Assembly (NCBI GenBank): GCA_024280015.1
Contig: JAJRQY010000002.1
Location: forward strand, 1 to 44,992
DNA from: Actinomycetes bacterium
Lineage (GTDB): Bacteria; Actinomycetota; Acidimicrobiia; Acidimicrobiales; SZUA-35
DNA: 44,992 nt
Direction of reading: 5' to 3'
Shown here in pieces: positions 1 to 7,737 of the stretch; position 1 is the stretch's first letter, and the number at the start of each line of letters is the position of its first letter. Made by a program: the position numbers and the translations under genes. The notes below the pieces were generated by a model. It ran no database searches and had not been told where the DNA came from. It was given only the letters and a program-made list of their open reading frames with translations.

Positions 1-4
1 CGCG

Positions 5-190
5 ATGCAGGTTGTCGATCTCCGCGAGCGCCACGGGTTGACACAATCGCAGCTCGCCGTGCGCTGCGGCATGGACCAAGCTGATATCAGTCGCATCGAG
101 CGCGGCTCGACCAGCCCAACGACAAGAGTCCTGCAGCGCATCGCCGACGCACTCGACGCTGATCTCAGGCTCGTCGCCCGCGCTTCCTGA
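5..190 (+). CDS. XRE-family helix-turn-helix regulator, probably 5'-truncated by the window edge
   Basis: The 61 visible residues form one complete Cro/C1-type helix-turn-helix: helix 1 with LRERHGLTQ, the turn QLAVRCGMDQADISRIERG, and a last helix LQRIADALDADL. Such domains act as DNA-binding repressors or as the antitoxin half of HigBA-like pairs. HigA-type proteins usually carry 30-60 residues before this domain and only four bases precede the first ATG, so the true start probably lies left of the window. If it is a HigA-type antitoxin, a HigB toxin would be expected just upstream. Nothing downstream is coupled to it: the next gene is on the other strand. The fold is clear; the role is an inference. 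Confidence 0.7.
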   Translation: MQVVDLRERHGLTQSQLAVRCGMDQADISRIERGSTSPTTRVLQRIADALDADLRLVARAS

Positions 191-376
191 ACACGCTTGG
201 GCTTCACGCAGCTGCGCGTCGACACGCCATCAAGGCTGCCTCCACAATCAACGAAACTTTGCTAGAAATCAAGGCGACTGTAGCTCGGCTCAAACGAAGG
301 CAGGGATTCTCGTGAGTCTTGTTGCTTGGCACTCAAAGCCATGGAGGAGGCCAACGGTGAGGTGGATACTGAGCAC
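191..376. other. Intergenic stretch between XRE gene and GNAT gene
   Basis: No credible gene, RNA or strong inverted repeat is visible here. It separates the plus-strand XRE gene from the end of a minus-strand operon, so any terminator would serve two convergent units, but no stem with a T-run stands out. Confidence 0.5.
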
Positions 377-889
377 CTAGCTCTGAACTTGGTCGGTCCA
401 GTACAGGTTCCACTCCTTCCCCTCAGCCTTGATGAAGGATCGGCAGGACTCATGAATCGTCTTGGCGACCCGAATCGAGGACTGGTTTCTCGGATCCACG
501 ATCGAGCACACCATTGGAGATTTCATGACTCGCAGTGCTAGATCTGCACAACCTTGGGCACTTTCGATAGCGTAGCCCTTGCCTCGGTGCTTGGCGAGTA
601 GATGATAACCAACCTCCAGGAGCTGATCGCCCTCCACCGTCTGGTAAGTCAGGCCGCAGTCACCGACGAAGGTTCCAGTGTCTTTCTCCTCGATCACCCA
701 TAGGCCCACGCCGTGCTCTTCGTAGTTCGCCAGGTTCCAGTCAATCCACCGCTTCGCCTCTTCGGGCCGAGACTTCGTCGGGTACCACCGCTTCGCCTCT
801 TCGTCAGCGAACATCTCGATCACCGCATCGAGGTCGCTCGGCTCATACCTCCGAAACCTCAAGCGTTCAGTTGGTGGCGGAATGGTCAT
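377..889 (-). CDS. RimJ/RimL-type GNAT N-acetyltransferase
   Basis: The 170-residue protein begins MTIPPPTERLRFRRYEPSD, the standard opening of RimJ/RimL-like acetyltransferases. A GNAT core follows, with the beta-strand LLEVGYHLLAKHRGKGYAIE carrying the acetyl-CoA pyrophosphate loop (HRGKGYA). The ending SIVDPRNQSSIRVAKTI matches the family pattern N..S..v..k. A longer reading frame exists upstream, but this ATG at 889 overlaps the TGA of the phosphatase gene as ATGA, which argues for translational coupling and fixes the start. The family acetylates alpha-amino groups of ribosomal proteins, antibiotics or small amines; the substrate here cannot be told. It lies in a two-gene operon with the histidine phosphatase, inside the putative island. 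Confidence 0.85.
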   Translation of the reverse strand: MTIPPPTERLRFRRYEPSDLDAVIEMFADEEAKRWYPTKSRPEEAKRWIDWNLANYEEHGVGLWVIEEKDTGTFVGDCGLTYQTVEGDQLLEVGYHLLAKHRGKGYAIESAQGCADLALRVMKSPMVCSIVDPRNQSSIRVAKTIHESCRSFIKAEGKEWNLYWTDQVQS

Positions 890-1455
890 TGGGCGAAATG
901 AGCATCGGCGAAATGATGCGCTGCAGCCTCGTACTCCCAGCCGAGCTGCCAATCGAAATCAGTCGAAGCAAGTTCGGAAAGCGGTATCCCTTCAAGCTTT
1001 GATTGAATACCCCAGCGCGTGGCGACATGACCGACGATCAGGACTCGGCCACCGTCATGACGACGCAGCAGATCCTGAAGACACCACCCGACACGCTCCA
1101 ACGCCTCCATCCAACTCTCTTCGCCCGGATAGGGCTCCGTTAGATAATCATCCCTACGACGGTGGAGATCCTTGGCAGGCATTCCGTTCAACGAACCGTA
1201 GTTACATTCACGCAACCGCCAATCAGCAAGAACAGGAATCTCATCGTCTGGAAAAGCGATCTGCGTAGTCTCGACGGCGCGCCGAAGATCTGACGTATAG
1301 ACACAATCAATGCCATCGTCACGACGCCGCTCACCGAGTTCGGCTGCGAGCACTCTTCCCTTGGGTGAGAGACGGCCATGGTTCCAGCCGGTTGCGTTGC
1401 CGCTCTCATTGTCTTCGCTCCACGAATGCGTCTCAAACACGATTGCCACAGCCAC
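886..1455 (-). CDS. Histidine phosphatase (phosphoglycerate mutase-like)
   Basis: This 189-residue protein belongs to the histidine phosphatase superfamily. The N-terminus reads VFETHSWSEDNESGNATGW, where the usual RHG box is replaced by THS but the phospho-acceptor histidine is kept. The second catalytic histidine is in VLIVGHVATRWG, and the YTSDLRRAVETTQIA block is typical. The ETHS-type box is, as far as I recall, a recognised variant in actinobacteria and not damage. The start is GTG at 1455. The gene is followed directly by a GNAT gene through a 4-base overlap. It is likely a cytoplasmic phosphatase acting on a small phosphorylated metabolite; the substrate is unknown. Confidence 0.85.
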   Translation of the reverse strand: MAVAIVFETHSWSEDNESGNATGWNHGRLSPKGRVLAAELGERRRDDGIDCVYTSDLRRAVETTQIAFPDDEIPVLADWRLRECNYGSLNGMPAKDLHRRRDDYLTEPYPGEESWMEALERVGWCLQDLLRRHDGGRVLIVGHVATRWGIQSKLEGIPLSELASTDFDWQLGWEYEAAAHHFADAHFAQ

Positions 1456-1566
1456 CAGACGATCGTATCCTGCATCAGATCACCGCCGATCTCAGGCACA
1501 CCGCTGGCGCGTCCTGGGAACGCGGTGTTCATACAATTGTTGAACCGTTCGTCGACATCTGGGGAC

Positions 1567-2274
1567 CTACGGAGCGAGGACCGTCTTGGTCTCCAGCCGG
1601 GCGACCGTAGCTTTGTCTCCACAACGACGAACCCGATAGCTAGCGTTGCCCAGCACCGACGTCACCGTCTGGACGATCTCACCGTCGACAAAATGGACCG
1701 CAGCGAACTCATCGACACCAACACCGTCAGCTAGATCGCCCACACCTACCATCGCTTCATAGCTCAGCCGTCTACTATCCACGTCGAAGTGAGGACAGTG
1801 GCTTCCGGAGAGAAAACCGAGTCCGTCCTTCAACGGCCGAGCCACGTCGTCGAATCCGAGTGAATCGGTTGAACCAGACTGGAACCAGCAGAGCCCTCCG
1901 GCGCTGCTTCCGTACAAGATGGTGCCGCTGTCCAGTGCGTTGGACAGATGCTTGTCAATACCGTGGAGTCGCCAGACCACCAACATGTTTACGGTACTCC
2001 CGCCACTCACATAGATAACGTCTTGATCCGCGAGTGCTTCCTCGGGTTCTACGAATGGTGGAAGGAACAGTGGGAGGTGGGTGGCCTCAGCAATGGGGCC
2101 AATGCTGTCGTAGAAGCCTTGGATGAACTCCTCGGAATCACCGGCTGCAGTCGCGATGTAGCAGACTCGTGGCTTCGACTTTCCGGAAAGCGACAGCACG
2201 AATCTGTCCAGGGCAAGACCGTCAGGTCCGCACCAGAAGCCTGCGCCTCCCGAGACAACGATCTGATGTGACAT
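1567..2274 (-). CDS. Peptidase E-like protein (S51 family)
   Basis: The 235-residue protein starts MSHQIVVSGGAGFW and has the class-I glutamine amidotransferase-like fold of peptidase S51. Evidence is the strand DVIYVSGGSTVNML and the nucleophile elbow ILYGSSAGGLCWF, in which the second serine is the expected nucleophile, plus a later LGFLSGSHCPHFD block where family members keep a catalytic His. Peptidase E cleaves Asp-Xaa dipeptides; related proteins are cyanophycinases. The frame is open further upstream to 2412, but the ATG at 2274 has a GAGG just before it and matches the family start. The upstream extension overlaps remains of an alpha/beta hydrolase in another frame, suggesting the gene was inserted or joined there by rearrangement. 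Confidence 0.85.
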   Translation of the reverse strand: MSHQIVVSGGAGFWCGPDGLALDRFVLSLSGKSKPRVCYIATAAGDSEEFIQGFYDSIGPIAEATHLPLFLPPFVEPEEALADQDVIYVSGGSTVNMLVVWRLHGIDKHLSNALDSGTILYGSSAGGLCWFQSGSTDSLGFDDVARPLKDGLGFLSGSHCPHFDVDSRRLSYEAMVGVGDLADGVGVDEFAAVHFVDGEIVQTVTSVLGNASYRVRRCGDKATVARLETKTVLAP

Positions 2275-2299
2275 CAACCTCACCATAGATCGAGCTGAT

Positions 2300-2443
2300 T
2301 GCCCAGGCTTCAGCTTGATGGCTCCAGGAAAGTGAGTCCTCGCCACCAGCGTGCAACAGGAGTATTGCGGGGCGTTCTGTCGGGTGTCCCCAAGTCCGCA
2401 ACGCCAGCTCAACGCCGTTCACGTTGATGGTCGAAAGCTCCAT
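2300..2443 (-). pseudogene. N-terminal fragment of an alpha/beta hydrolase
   Basis: Starting at an ATG at 2443, about 45 codons read as a typical alpha/beta hydrolase N-terminus: INVNGVELALRTWG followed by PAILLLHAGGEDSLSW, the first beta-strands and oxyanion-loop region (normally LLHGxxxxxxxW). After about position 2300 the similarity stops. The frame runs into the peptidase E gene and terminates at 2222. A full enzyme needs about 250 residues with Ser-Asp-His, none of which remain. I read this as a decayed gene whose distal part was replaced by the peptidase E gene. It could still be transcribed as a leader for that gene. Confidence 0.6.
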
Positions 2444-2664
2444 CTGCCAGAATCTACTCAGTCTTCCCGTGGCTCTTCAGTTTGCTGTCGGCCGCACTCA
2501 CCTTGAAACCCAACCGACTTGTTTGTCTGATGCCAGCCGAGAGCACCCTACGACTGCCTGTCCGCCGAATGATCTAGAATTGTCTCAATAATCAACGTGT
2601 TTCACCGATGGTGATATAGTGCGGTTACTGCAACAACACTATTGTCCGAAAGGAGCGCCTGTCA
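2444..2664. other. Divergent intergenic region upstream of the AbiE-type operon
   Basis: About 220 bases hold no gene. The right half is AT-rich for this genome and contains a TATAGT box at 2615-2620 about 45 bases before the GTG start of the next operon, a plausible -10 element without a convincing -35. Such AbiE-type antitoxins generally autoregulate their promoters, so an operator is expected here, but no clear inverted repeat was found. Confidence 0.35.
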
Positions 2665-3726
2665 GTGGCAAACGAACGACCCCCGACTGAAACCCGCATC
2701 GCCCGCCAAGTCCAACAGGTTCTCACCGACCGACTCCCAAACACCTGGACCGTTCGTGCACGACCCGCACCAAATGGCCAGGCCGACCTGGTGATAGAAC
2801 TCGGATCTCAGAAAGACCGCTCCTCAACACTGCTGGTCACAATCAAACGCTCGATTGAACCCCGTTCTGTTCAGGACGCTGCCATGCAAGCCCTCTCACT
2901 GGCCAAGGACAGTATTCCCGAAGCCACGCCCGTCATCGCATCCGGATACCTGTCACCTCGCTCGCGACAGCTACTGGAAGACTTCGGTGTCAGCTATATC
3001 GATACCACCGGCAATGCCCGCCTCGACACGACCAGCCTCTTCGTCCTGACTGAGGGCGCCGAAAAGGATCCGTGGCCCCACAACCACAACCTCCAAAGCC
3101 TGCGAGGACGAGGCGCGGCCAGAGCCATGCGAGCGATCGTCGACACCGCTCCCCCATTCGGGGTACGCGAACTCGCCGCTAACACTCAAACATCACCGGC
3201 AACCATCTCGCGGGTACTGGAACTCCTCGAAGTCGAAGGGCTCATTGACCGCCCACCCCGTGGCTCAGTGCTGACTGTTGATTGGGAAGAAGCCATACGC
3301 CGCTGGGCGCAGGACTATGACCAGCTCACAAGCAACGCGGCAACCACCTTCCTCGCCCCCCGAGGCATCTCATTCATCGAACAGAAACTTCAGGCCACCA
3401 AGCTCACATACGCCGCCACCGGCGCCTTCGCCGCCCAACGTTTCAACCCCATCGCCCCAACTCAAACGGCAACCATCTATGTCCAAGACGTGACCGAGGC
3501 CGCCGAGCGCTTCGACCTTCGCGAAACCGAAAGCGGGGCCAACGTCATCTTGCTCGAACCATTCGACCCGGTCGTCTTTGACCGCACCACCGACCGTGAC
3601 GGACTGCAATGTGTCGCTCCCAGCCAGCTTGCCGTTGACCTCCTCACCGGCCCAGGACGCGAACCGTCACAGGGCGAAGAGATACTGGAATGGATGAAGG
3701 AGAACCAAGATGTCTGGTGTGCCTGA
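2665..3726 (+). CDS. AbiEi-like antitoxin/regulator with endonuclease-like N-terminal domain
   Basis: The 353-residue protein has three visible parts. Residues 1-145 resemble a PD-(D/E)XK-type fold (ADLVIEL, then LLVTIKR, then PVIASGYLSPRSRQLL and GVSYIDTTGNARL). Residues about 155-215 form a winged helix with VRELAANTQTSPATISRVLELLE. A C-terminal domain of unknown role follows. This layout occurs in regulators annotated as type IV AbiEi-family antitoxins. The E of the E-x-K motif is replaced by T, so nuclease activity is doubtful. The GTG start at 2665 has AAGGAG ten bases upstream. It overlaps the next gene, a nucleotidyltransferase, by 17 bases, the normal arrangement of such pairs. Confidence 0.75.
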   Translation: MANERPPTETRIARQVQQVLTDRLPNTWTVRARPAPNGQADLVIELGSQKDRSSTLLVTIKRSIEPRSVQDAAMQALSLAKDSIPEATPVIASGYLSPRSRQLLEDFGVSYIDTTGNARLDTTSLFVLTEGAEKDPWPHNHNLQSLRGRGAARAMRAIVDTAPPFGVRELAANTQTSPATISRVLELLEVEGLIDRPPRGSVLTVDWEEAIRRWAQDYDQLTSNAATTFLAPRGISFIEQKLQATKLTYAATGAFAAQRFNPIAPTQTATIYVQDVTEAAERFDLRETESGANVILLEPFDPVVFDRTTDRDGLQCVAPSQLAVDLLTGPGREPSQGEEILEWMKENQDVWCA

Positions 3727-4513
3727 TCCCCTCTATGTCCAAGCTCGCCGCGTACTGCTCGACGCGACCGATGCGCTCAATGAACAACTGGACGCAATCG
3801 TCCTTGTCGGGGCTCAAGCTATTTACCTCCACACCGGTGACGCCAACCTGGCCGTCGCCGTGTACACCACAGACGCCGATTTCTCGATCGTCCCAGCTGA
3901 CCTCGCCGAATCGCCGTTGCTTGCCAAACTCATGATGTCAGGCGGGTTTGTGCCGGACCAGCACCCTGGAGCATGGCTCAGCCCCGACGGAATCACCGTT
4001 GACCTGATGGTTCCGGCAACTCTCGCCGGGGCCGGTTCAAGAGGAGCGCGTCTGGGGTCGCACGGCAAACGGGTAGCAAGAAGGGCCAAGGGCCTCGAAG
4101 GAGCGCTCGTAGACCGAGACCGAATCACGATCTCAGCGCTCGACCCGGACGACGATCGCGCGGTATCCATGCTCGTTGCCGGTCCGGGTGCACTCCTAGT
4201 AGCCAAGACTCACAAGATTGCTGAACGAGTGCAGGACTCAGACCGTCTTCGGGACAAGGACGCCCTCGACGTTCTGCGGTTGCTTCAAGCTACAGCGACC
4301 ACTGACCTGGTTGAACGACTGGGACGCCTAAGGGCAAGCGAGCTAAGCAAACCAGTTACCGACGAGGCAATCGGCCAATTGCGAACCCTCTTCGGAGAGC
4401 AAACATCAGCCGGTGTCGAAATGGCTGTTCGTGCTGCCGGTATCGGGGTTGACCCGGAAACGATTGCCGGATCGATGATGGTGCTCATTGAGGACCTGTT
4501 GGCAAACTTGTAG
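3710..4513 (+). CDS. AbiEii-like nucleotidyltransferase (putative type IV toxin)
   Basis: The 267-residue protein shows the DNA polymerase beta-type nucleotidyltransferase signature: a helix turn VLVGAQAIYLH at residues 31-41 followed by TTDADF with metal-binding Asp55 and Asp57, and a third acidic strand ITVDLMVP. Later, LLVAKTHKIAER and RDKDALDVLRLL match the helical part found in AbiEii-like proteins, where KxxKxxxR and D-x-D-L elements support catalysis. AbiEii toxins transfer nucleotides to tRNA and are neutralised indirectly by AbiEi. The ATG at 3710 has AAGGAG upstream inside the end of the regulator gene. It is part of the cargo of the island and is likely an abortive-infection or stability module. 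Confidence 0.8.
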   Translation: MSGVPDPLYVQARRVLLDATDALNEQLDAIVLVGAQAIYLHTGDANLAVAVYTTDADFSIVPADLAESPLLAKLMMSGGFVPDQHPGAWLSPDGITVDLMVPATLAGAGSRGARLGSHGKRVARRAKGLEGALVDRDRITISALDPDDDRAVSMLVAGPGALLVAKTHKIAERVQDSDRLRDKDALDVLRLLQATATTDLVERLGRLRASELSKPVTDEAIGQLRTLFGEQTSAGVEMAVRAAGIGVDPETIAGSMMVLIEDLLANL

Positions 4514-4528
4514 CCAACAATCAACCCT

Positions 4529-4639
4529 TATACAGCGGGTAGTACAGAGCCCTAGCTTCCATCGCCCAACACCCGATCGATCATCGTGTTAGACGCCACC
4601 TCATCACCCGTTAACGCACCAACATAGGTCGACACCAAC
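4529..4639. repeat. Direct repeat copy 1: 3' end of integrase
   Basis: These ~111 bases, covering the last ~30 codons of the integrase and ~23 bases beyond it, recur in degenerate form at 7628-7737 in the same orientation. Shared blocks include TTATACAGCG, GTAGTAC and GAGCCC just after the stop codon, so the match extends beyond the coding part. This indicates two related integrases with related element ends rather than chance protein similarity. Confidence 0.75.
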
Positions 4640-5855
4640 ACCTCCACCGAATGCCCAAGACGACGAGCAGCCTCACCCAACGGCACCCCAGCGCCCAACC
4701 ACGTCGTAGCCGCCGCATGCCGACAGTCATACAGCCGCAACGGCTCCTCACCAATCGCTTTGAGTGCCCGGTGCCAACTACGACCCCAATTCGAAGCCGT
4801 CGGCATCCGCCCATTCCTCGTACGAAACAAGAGGTCCTCCTCTTCGAAGTCATGAGCATCAAGCCAGACGGTCAAAACGGCAACCAACACCGGCGGGATC
4901 GGCACCACCCTCGGACCGGTCTTCGGCTCACCCGACTCATCAAACGAAATATCAGCCTCCGTCACCGCAATTGAGCCCCAACCCTCCTTCGGCAACGTCA
5001 ACGCCTTCTTGCGGAGCATCACTACCTCAGATGGCCTTAGCCCTCCGTAGTACAACACCGACGTCATCAACTGATACGTCCGACTCGCAGGCTGATGGGT
5101 TTCCATCGCCGCTATCGCCCTGGCCATCGTCACCGGGTCCGGCAACAACTTCACATCCACACCCTTCTTCGTCTTGCGGACCTTGCGATTGCTGGCACCC
5201 CGAACTGGAGGCGGCCAAGGATCAGACTCCAACAACTCCAAATCCACTGCCCGCCGCACACACGAATGAGCAACCGTCCGATACTTGCTCGCCGTCCCCG
5301 CCCCAAGAGCCTGACCACCCACCCCAACACCAAGATCCCTCTCGGCCCCAGCCAGAGCACGACGGTTCAGATCACCCAGTCGAAGGCACCACTTGTCCAT
5401 CCAAGCCTCGAGTTCTTCGTCCAACTTCGCATCCGGTCGCAGAGCCTTGATCAGGTACCGGCGCAAACCGACCGGATCGGGGGCCTTGTCGGTCGCCACC
5501 AACGGAACAAACCTGGACAACGCCTGCACCGCAGAGTCACGAGTCCTGGGCTGCCACTCCGGCCACTGCTCGGCCAACCAACGCCTCACCCAAACATGAA
5601 AGCCAATATCGGCCGCCGCGACCGACCACGACAACGGCTCGCCACTGGCCGATCAAAGGGCAGACCATCGCGTTGAGCCACCAGCAGACGCGACCGGTAG
5701 TGATCGGCTTCCTGCCTGGTTCGGAAACCACGCTGGAACTTCTTGTCCGCCACCTTCCAACGCACAATCCAAGGCCGGGCATAACGTGTGTTGGCTCTCC
5801 GGTCTTGCACTCCCCAGATCACCACGTCTGGCCGTTGGCCCGTATGTGTACTCAC
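4552..5855 (-). pseudogene. Tyrosine recombinase (phage-type integrase) split by a one-base frameshift
   Basis: Two adjacent frames together make one ~430-residue integrase. The N-terminal part starts at GTG 5855 and carries an arm-type DNA-binding domain (PWIVRWKVADKKFQRGFRTR, then EADHYRSRLL). The C-terminal part carries the catalytic domain: GGLRPSE with the first Arg, YDCRHAAAT with the second Arg (the usual first His of HxxR is Tyr), LGHS, and the nucleophile in STYVG. The frames join at 5647-5651. Adding one G/C to the GGCC there restores a continuous FDR-ASGEPLSW reading, the usual sequence in this family. The gene lies next to the tRNA-Arg fragment at 5964, as expected for the element's integrase. 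It is either inactivated or a sequencing error. Confidence 0.85.
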
Positions 5856-5963
5856 AACCCTGCCCGCCTCCCCGTATCAAGTCCCTATCCGTGGGTACTG
5901 TGTGGGTACAACACTAACATCAGAACATCTACAGGGTCTCTACCAGGGTTTATAGACGGTTAG

Positions 5964-6014
5964 CCACATGGTTTCCTAAACCATGTGCGGCAGTTCGATT
6001 CTGCCCGGGGGCAC
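5964..6014 (+). other. Attachment site: 3' part of a tRNA-Arg(CCT) gene
   Basis: The segment folds as the anticodon arm, variable loop, T-arm and 3' acceptor strand of a tRNA. The anticodon stem ATGGT/ACCAT surrounds loop TTCCTAA (anticodon CCT, arginine). The T-arm is GGCAG-TTCGATT-CTGCC and the acceptor 3' strand is CGGGGGC plus A. The matching 5' acceptor strand GCCCCCG and the D-arm are missing upstream, so this is not a working gene. Integrases that use tRNA 3' ends leave exactly such a copy at the distal end, with the intact tRNA at the other end. Given the orientation, the element lies to the left and this is its right boundary. Confidence 0.75.
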
Positions 6015-6208
6015 AAGCCGATGGACGTCATCCCATCGCTCAAGTCCGGGGGGCCTCATCCGAGAGGGAACGCAATGTCACAGATCAGGTCATCGTCGCC
6101 GATGTGAGCTGGCTCAGTCAGGTAGACTTCCCGACATGAAAGCTTGCTGCCTGGCCGCGCTCCTAGACTGGAGCCACCAGTTCCCACTCATGAGGCTCAC
6201 TGGCTGAG

Positions 6209-6727
6209 ATGGAAGCTGTCGTGACGGGAGGGTCTGTGGTCGAAACCGAGTACGTCCTGGGCGGCATGGGTGGACTTTGCAGCTCGCTTCTTGCGGAACT
6301 TCCCGAGTGGTTTGGGGTGCCAGAGGCCAACGCTGACTACGTGAAACATGCTGATGAACATCCCAGCGTCATCGCTTCGGTTGAGGGAGAAAAGGTGGGC
6401 CTCACGACCGTGGTCAGGCATGGCCCATTTGCTGCTGAGGTGTACTCGATGGCGGTGCGGCCTCGCACTCATCGACAGGGAGTGGGCCGAGCGATGCTTC
6501 ATCTGGTTGAGACTCGACTTGGGGCGGAGGGAGTGGAGTTCCTACAGGTGAAGACACTGAGTTCACTTCATCCAGACACTAACTACGCAGACACCCGTGC
6601 TTTCTACCTCGGCTACGGGTTCCGGATTTTGGAAGAACACCCGACTCTGTGGGGGCCAGGCAGTCCGGCTGTCCAACTCATCAAAGCTGTCGGCAGCGAA
6701 GAGGCAAGAAGCGATATCCGCTCCTAG
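6209..6727 (+). CDS. GNAT-family N-acetyltransferase
   Basis: The 172-residue protein has a single GNAT domain. SVIASVEGEKVGLTTV is the strand pair before the core, VYSMAVRPRTHRQGVGRAML holds the acetyl-CoA loop (RQGVGRA), and ADTRAFYLGYGFRILEEHP is the classic final F-Y-x-x-x-G-F motif. The FLQVKTLSS.HPDTNYADTRAFY variant resembles GNATs of unknown substrate. The ATG at 6209 follows a weak GAG. A GTG at 6221 is an alternative start. It lies outside the tRNA boundary, alone, and its 3' end overlaps the 3' end of the broken VapC gene on the other strand by 47 bases. Confidence 0.8.
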   Translation: MEAVVTGGSVVETEYVLGGMGGLCSSLLAELPEWFGVPEANADYVKHADEHPSVIASVEGEKVGLTTVVRHGPFAAEVYSMAVRPRTHRQGVGRAMLHLVETRLGAEGVEFLQVKTLSSLHPDTNYADTRAFYLGYGFRILEEHPTLWGPGSPAVQLIKAVGSEEARSDIRS

Positions 6728-7195
6728 GCAGGCCGGCAGCAAGGCAGGAACTAGCACTTCGGAGGCGGATTTGGAAAGCGGTCAGTCCGGGAAGAAGATC
6801 GAAGGTCTCGGTGTGGTTGGGGCGCACAATCCGAAAATCTCGTTCGTCAAGGGTCGCTATGACCGTTTGGTTCAAACGTTCCGCGATCGTGATAATCGAC
6901 GCGTCAGCAGCATCAAGACCAATATCGGTGTAGATCTCAATCAGTTCAGCATCCGAGCCCAGTCAGTAGTGGTGAGCGACTCAACGATGATTTGGCCTTG
7001 CGCTATCGCTTTGTACAGCAACACTTCCGCCCCCAAGTCGAGCTGTCGTCTGATCAGCCAGCCCGCCTCGGCAATAACCAACGCGGTGGTGACCAGCGGG
7101 CCGGGGTGAGATTCGAGAAGCTCCCGACACCGTTCATACGCAGGATCCGCTGTGTCGGCCGCCGCAACGAGCGGCGCAGTGTCACAGATCAGCAC
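6681..7195 (-). pseudogene. VapC-like PIN-domain toxin, frameshifted
   Basis: From GTG 7195 the frame reads LICDTAPLVAAADTADP, the first catalytic Asp of PIN-domain RNases, then TTALVIAEAGWLI with the conserved Glu, and ends at DWARMLN with a stop at 6941. In the next frame the protein continues without loss: LIEIYTDIGLDAADASI, then IIT-IAERLNQTVIATLDERDFR with the remaining acidic residues, ending at 6681. A single base missing near 6944 explains both frames. VapC toxins cut tRNA or rRNA; this copy should be inactive unless the frame shift is a read error. The start lies inside the end of the antitoxin gene (14-base overlap), the normal vapBC layout. Confidence 0.8.
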
Positions 7196-7415
7196 TATCG
7201 ATGCCGAATCCGCCCTCTTCGAGCAGCTCCTCAGCCTCAGCCGCGGTCCGACCTGTCGTCGAGGACCCAACCCCCACGAAGCTCAGCACCCGTCGCCGTG
7301 GACCGAACTTTGCTCCGAGCGTTTCAGCAGCAAGTTCATCCGCGCTGACCCCACGCTCGGCGGCTGCGGTAGCCAAAGCGGCAGCGATATCGGCGGGGAG
7401 TTCAATCGTAGACAT
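7182..7415 (-). CDS. VapB-like antitoxin
   Basis: The 77-residue protein starts MSTIELPADIAAALATAAAE, an N-terminal strand-helix typical of ribbon-helix-helix antitoxins (one strand, then RGVSADELAAETL as the second helix). Its flexible tail, GRTAAEAEELLEEGGFGI, looks like the part that wraps the toxin. The frame is open further upstream to 7472, but the ATG at 7415 matches the family. It overlaps the PIN-domain toxin by 14 bases. Since the toxin is frameshifted, this antitoxin would be an orphan that may still protect against related toxins. Confidence 0.75.
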   Translation of the reverse strand: MSTIELPADIAAALATAAAERGVSADELAAETLGAKFGPRRRVLSFVGVGSSTTGRTAAEAEELLEEGGFGIDSADL

Positions 7416-7627
7416 GGGTCCATTGTAGAACGAGAGTGTGACGGCGTCACGGGCAGGCCGCCCCACCAGCACCGCCTAGATCGATGCACATCCGAGACGT
7501 CATCAGGGATCTCAGTCTCAGTTCCAACAAAACGACGTCATCCTGTTCTTGTTTACGAGCACTATGGAACCTCGCTGGTTCGACGTCTTGGCCAGTAACC
7601 AGTTGGCTGCGTCCTTTTTTACAACGT
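7416..7627. other. Gene-poor stretch in decayed island remnant
   Basis: No believable coding sequence is visible on either strand. The stretch should contain the vapBC promoter near 7420-7460, and it borders the integrase remnant at 7628. It is likely debris between two mobile elements. Confidence 0.4.
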
Positions 7628-7737
7628 TTATACAGCGCGTAGTACGGAGCCCTCGTCCCCTTGCCCAACACTCGGTCGATCATGGTGTTCGACACCACCT
7701 CGTCACCCGACAACGCACCAAACATACGTTGACGCCA
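7628..7737. repeat. Direct repeat copy 2: degenerate integrase 3' end
   Basis: This is the second copy of the repeat at 4529-4639, same orientation, clearly diverged by point changes and small indels. The shared non-coding end (TTATACAGCG, GTAGTACGGAGCCC) lies at the left edge of both copies. Confidence 0.75.

Noticed and set aside
5640-5660. Programmed frameshifting in the integrase
   Set aside because: No slippery heptamer or downstream stem was seen, and the break looks like loss of one base in a GC run.
4651-5676. Long plus-strand frames opposite the integrase
   Set aside because: They are Pro/Ser/Arg-rich with no domain pattern and mirror the integrase, whose catalytic residues are clear on the minus strand.
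5964-6014. A complete tRNA-Arg gene
   Set aside because: The 5' acceptor strand and D-arm are not present upstream; only the 3' part folds.
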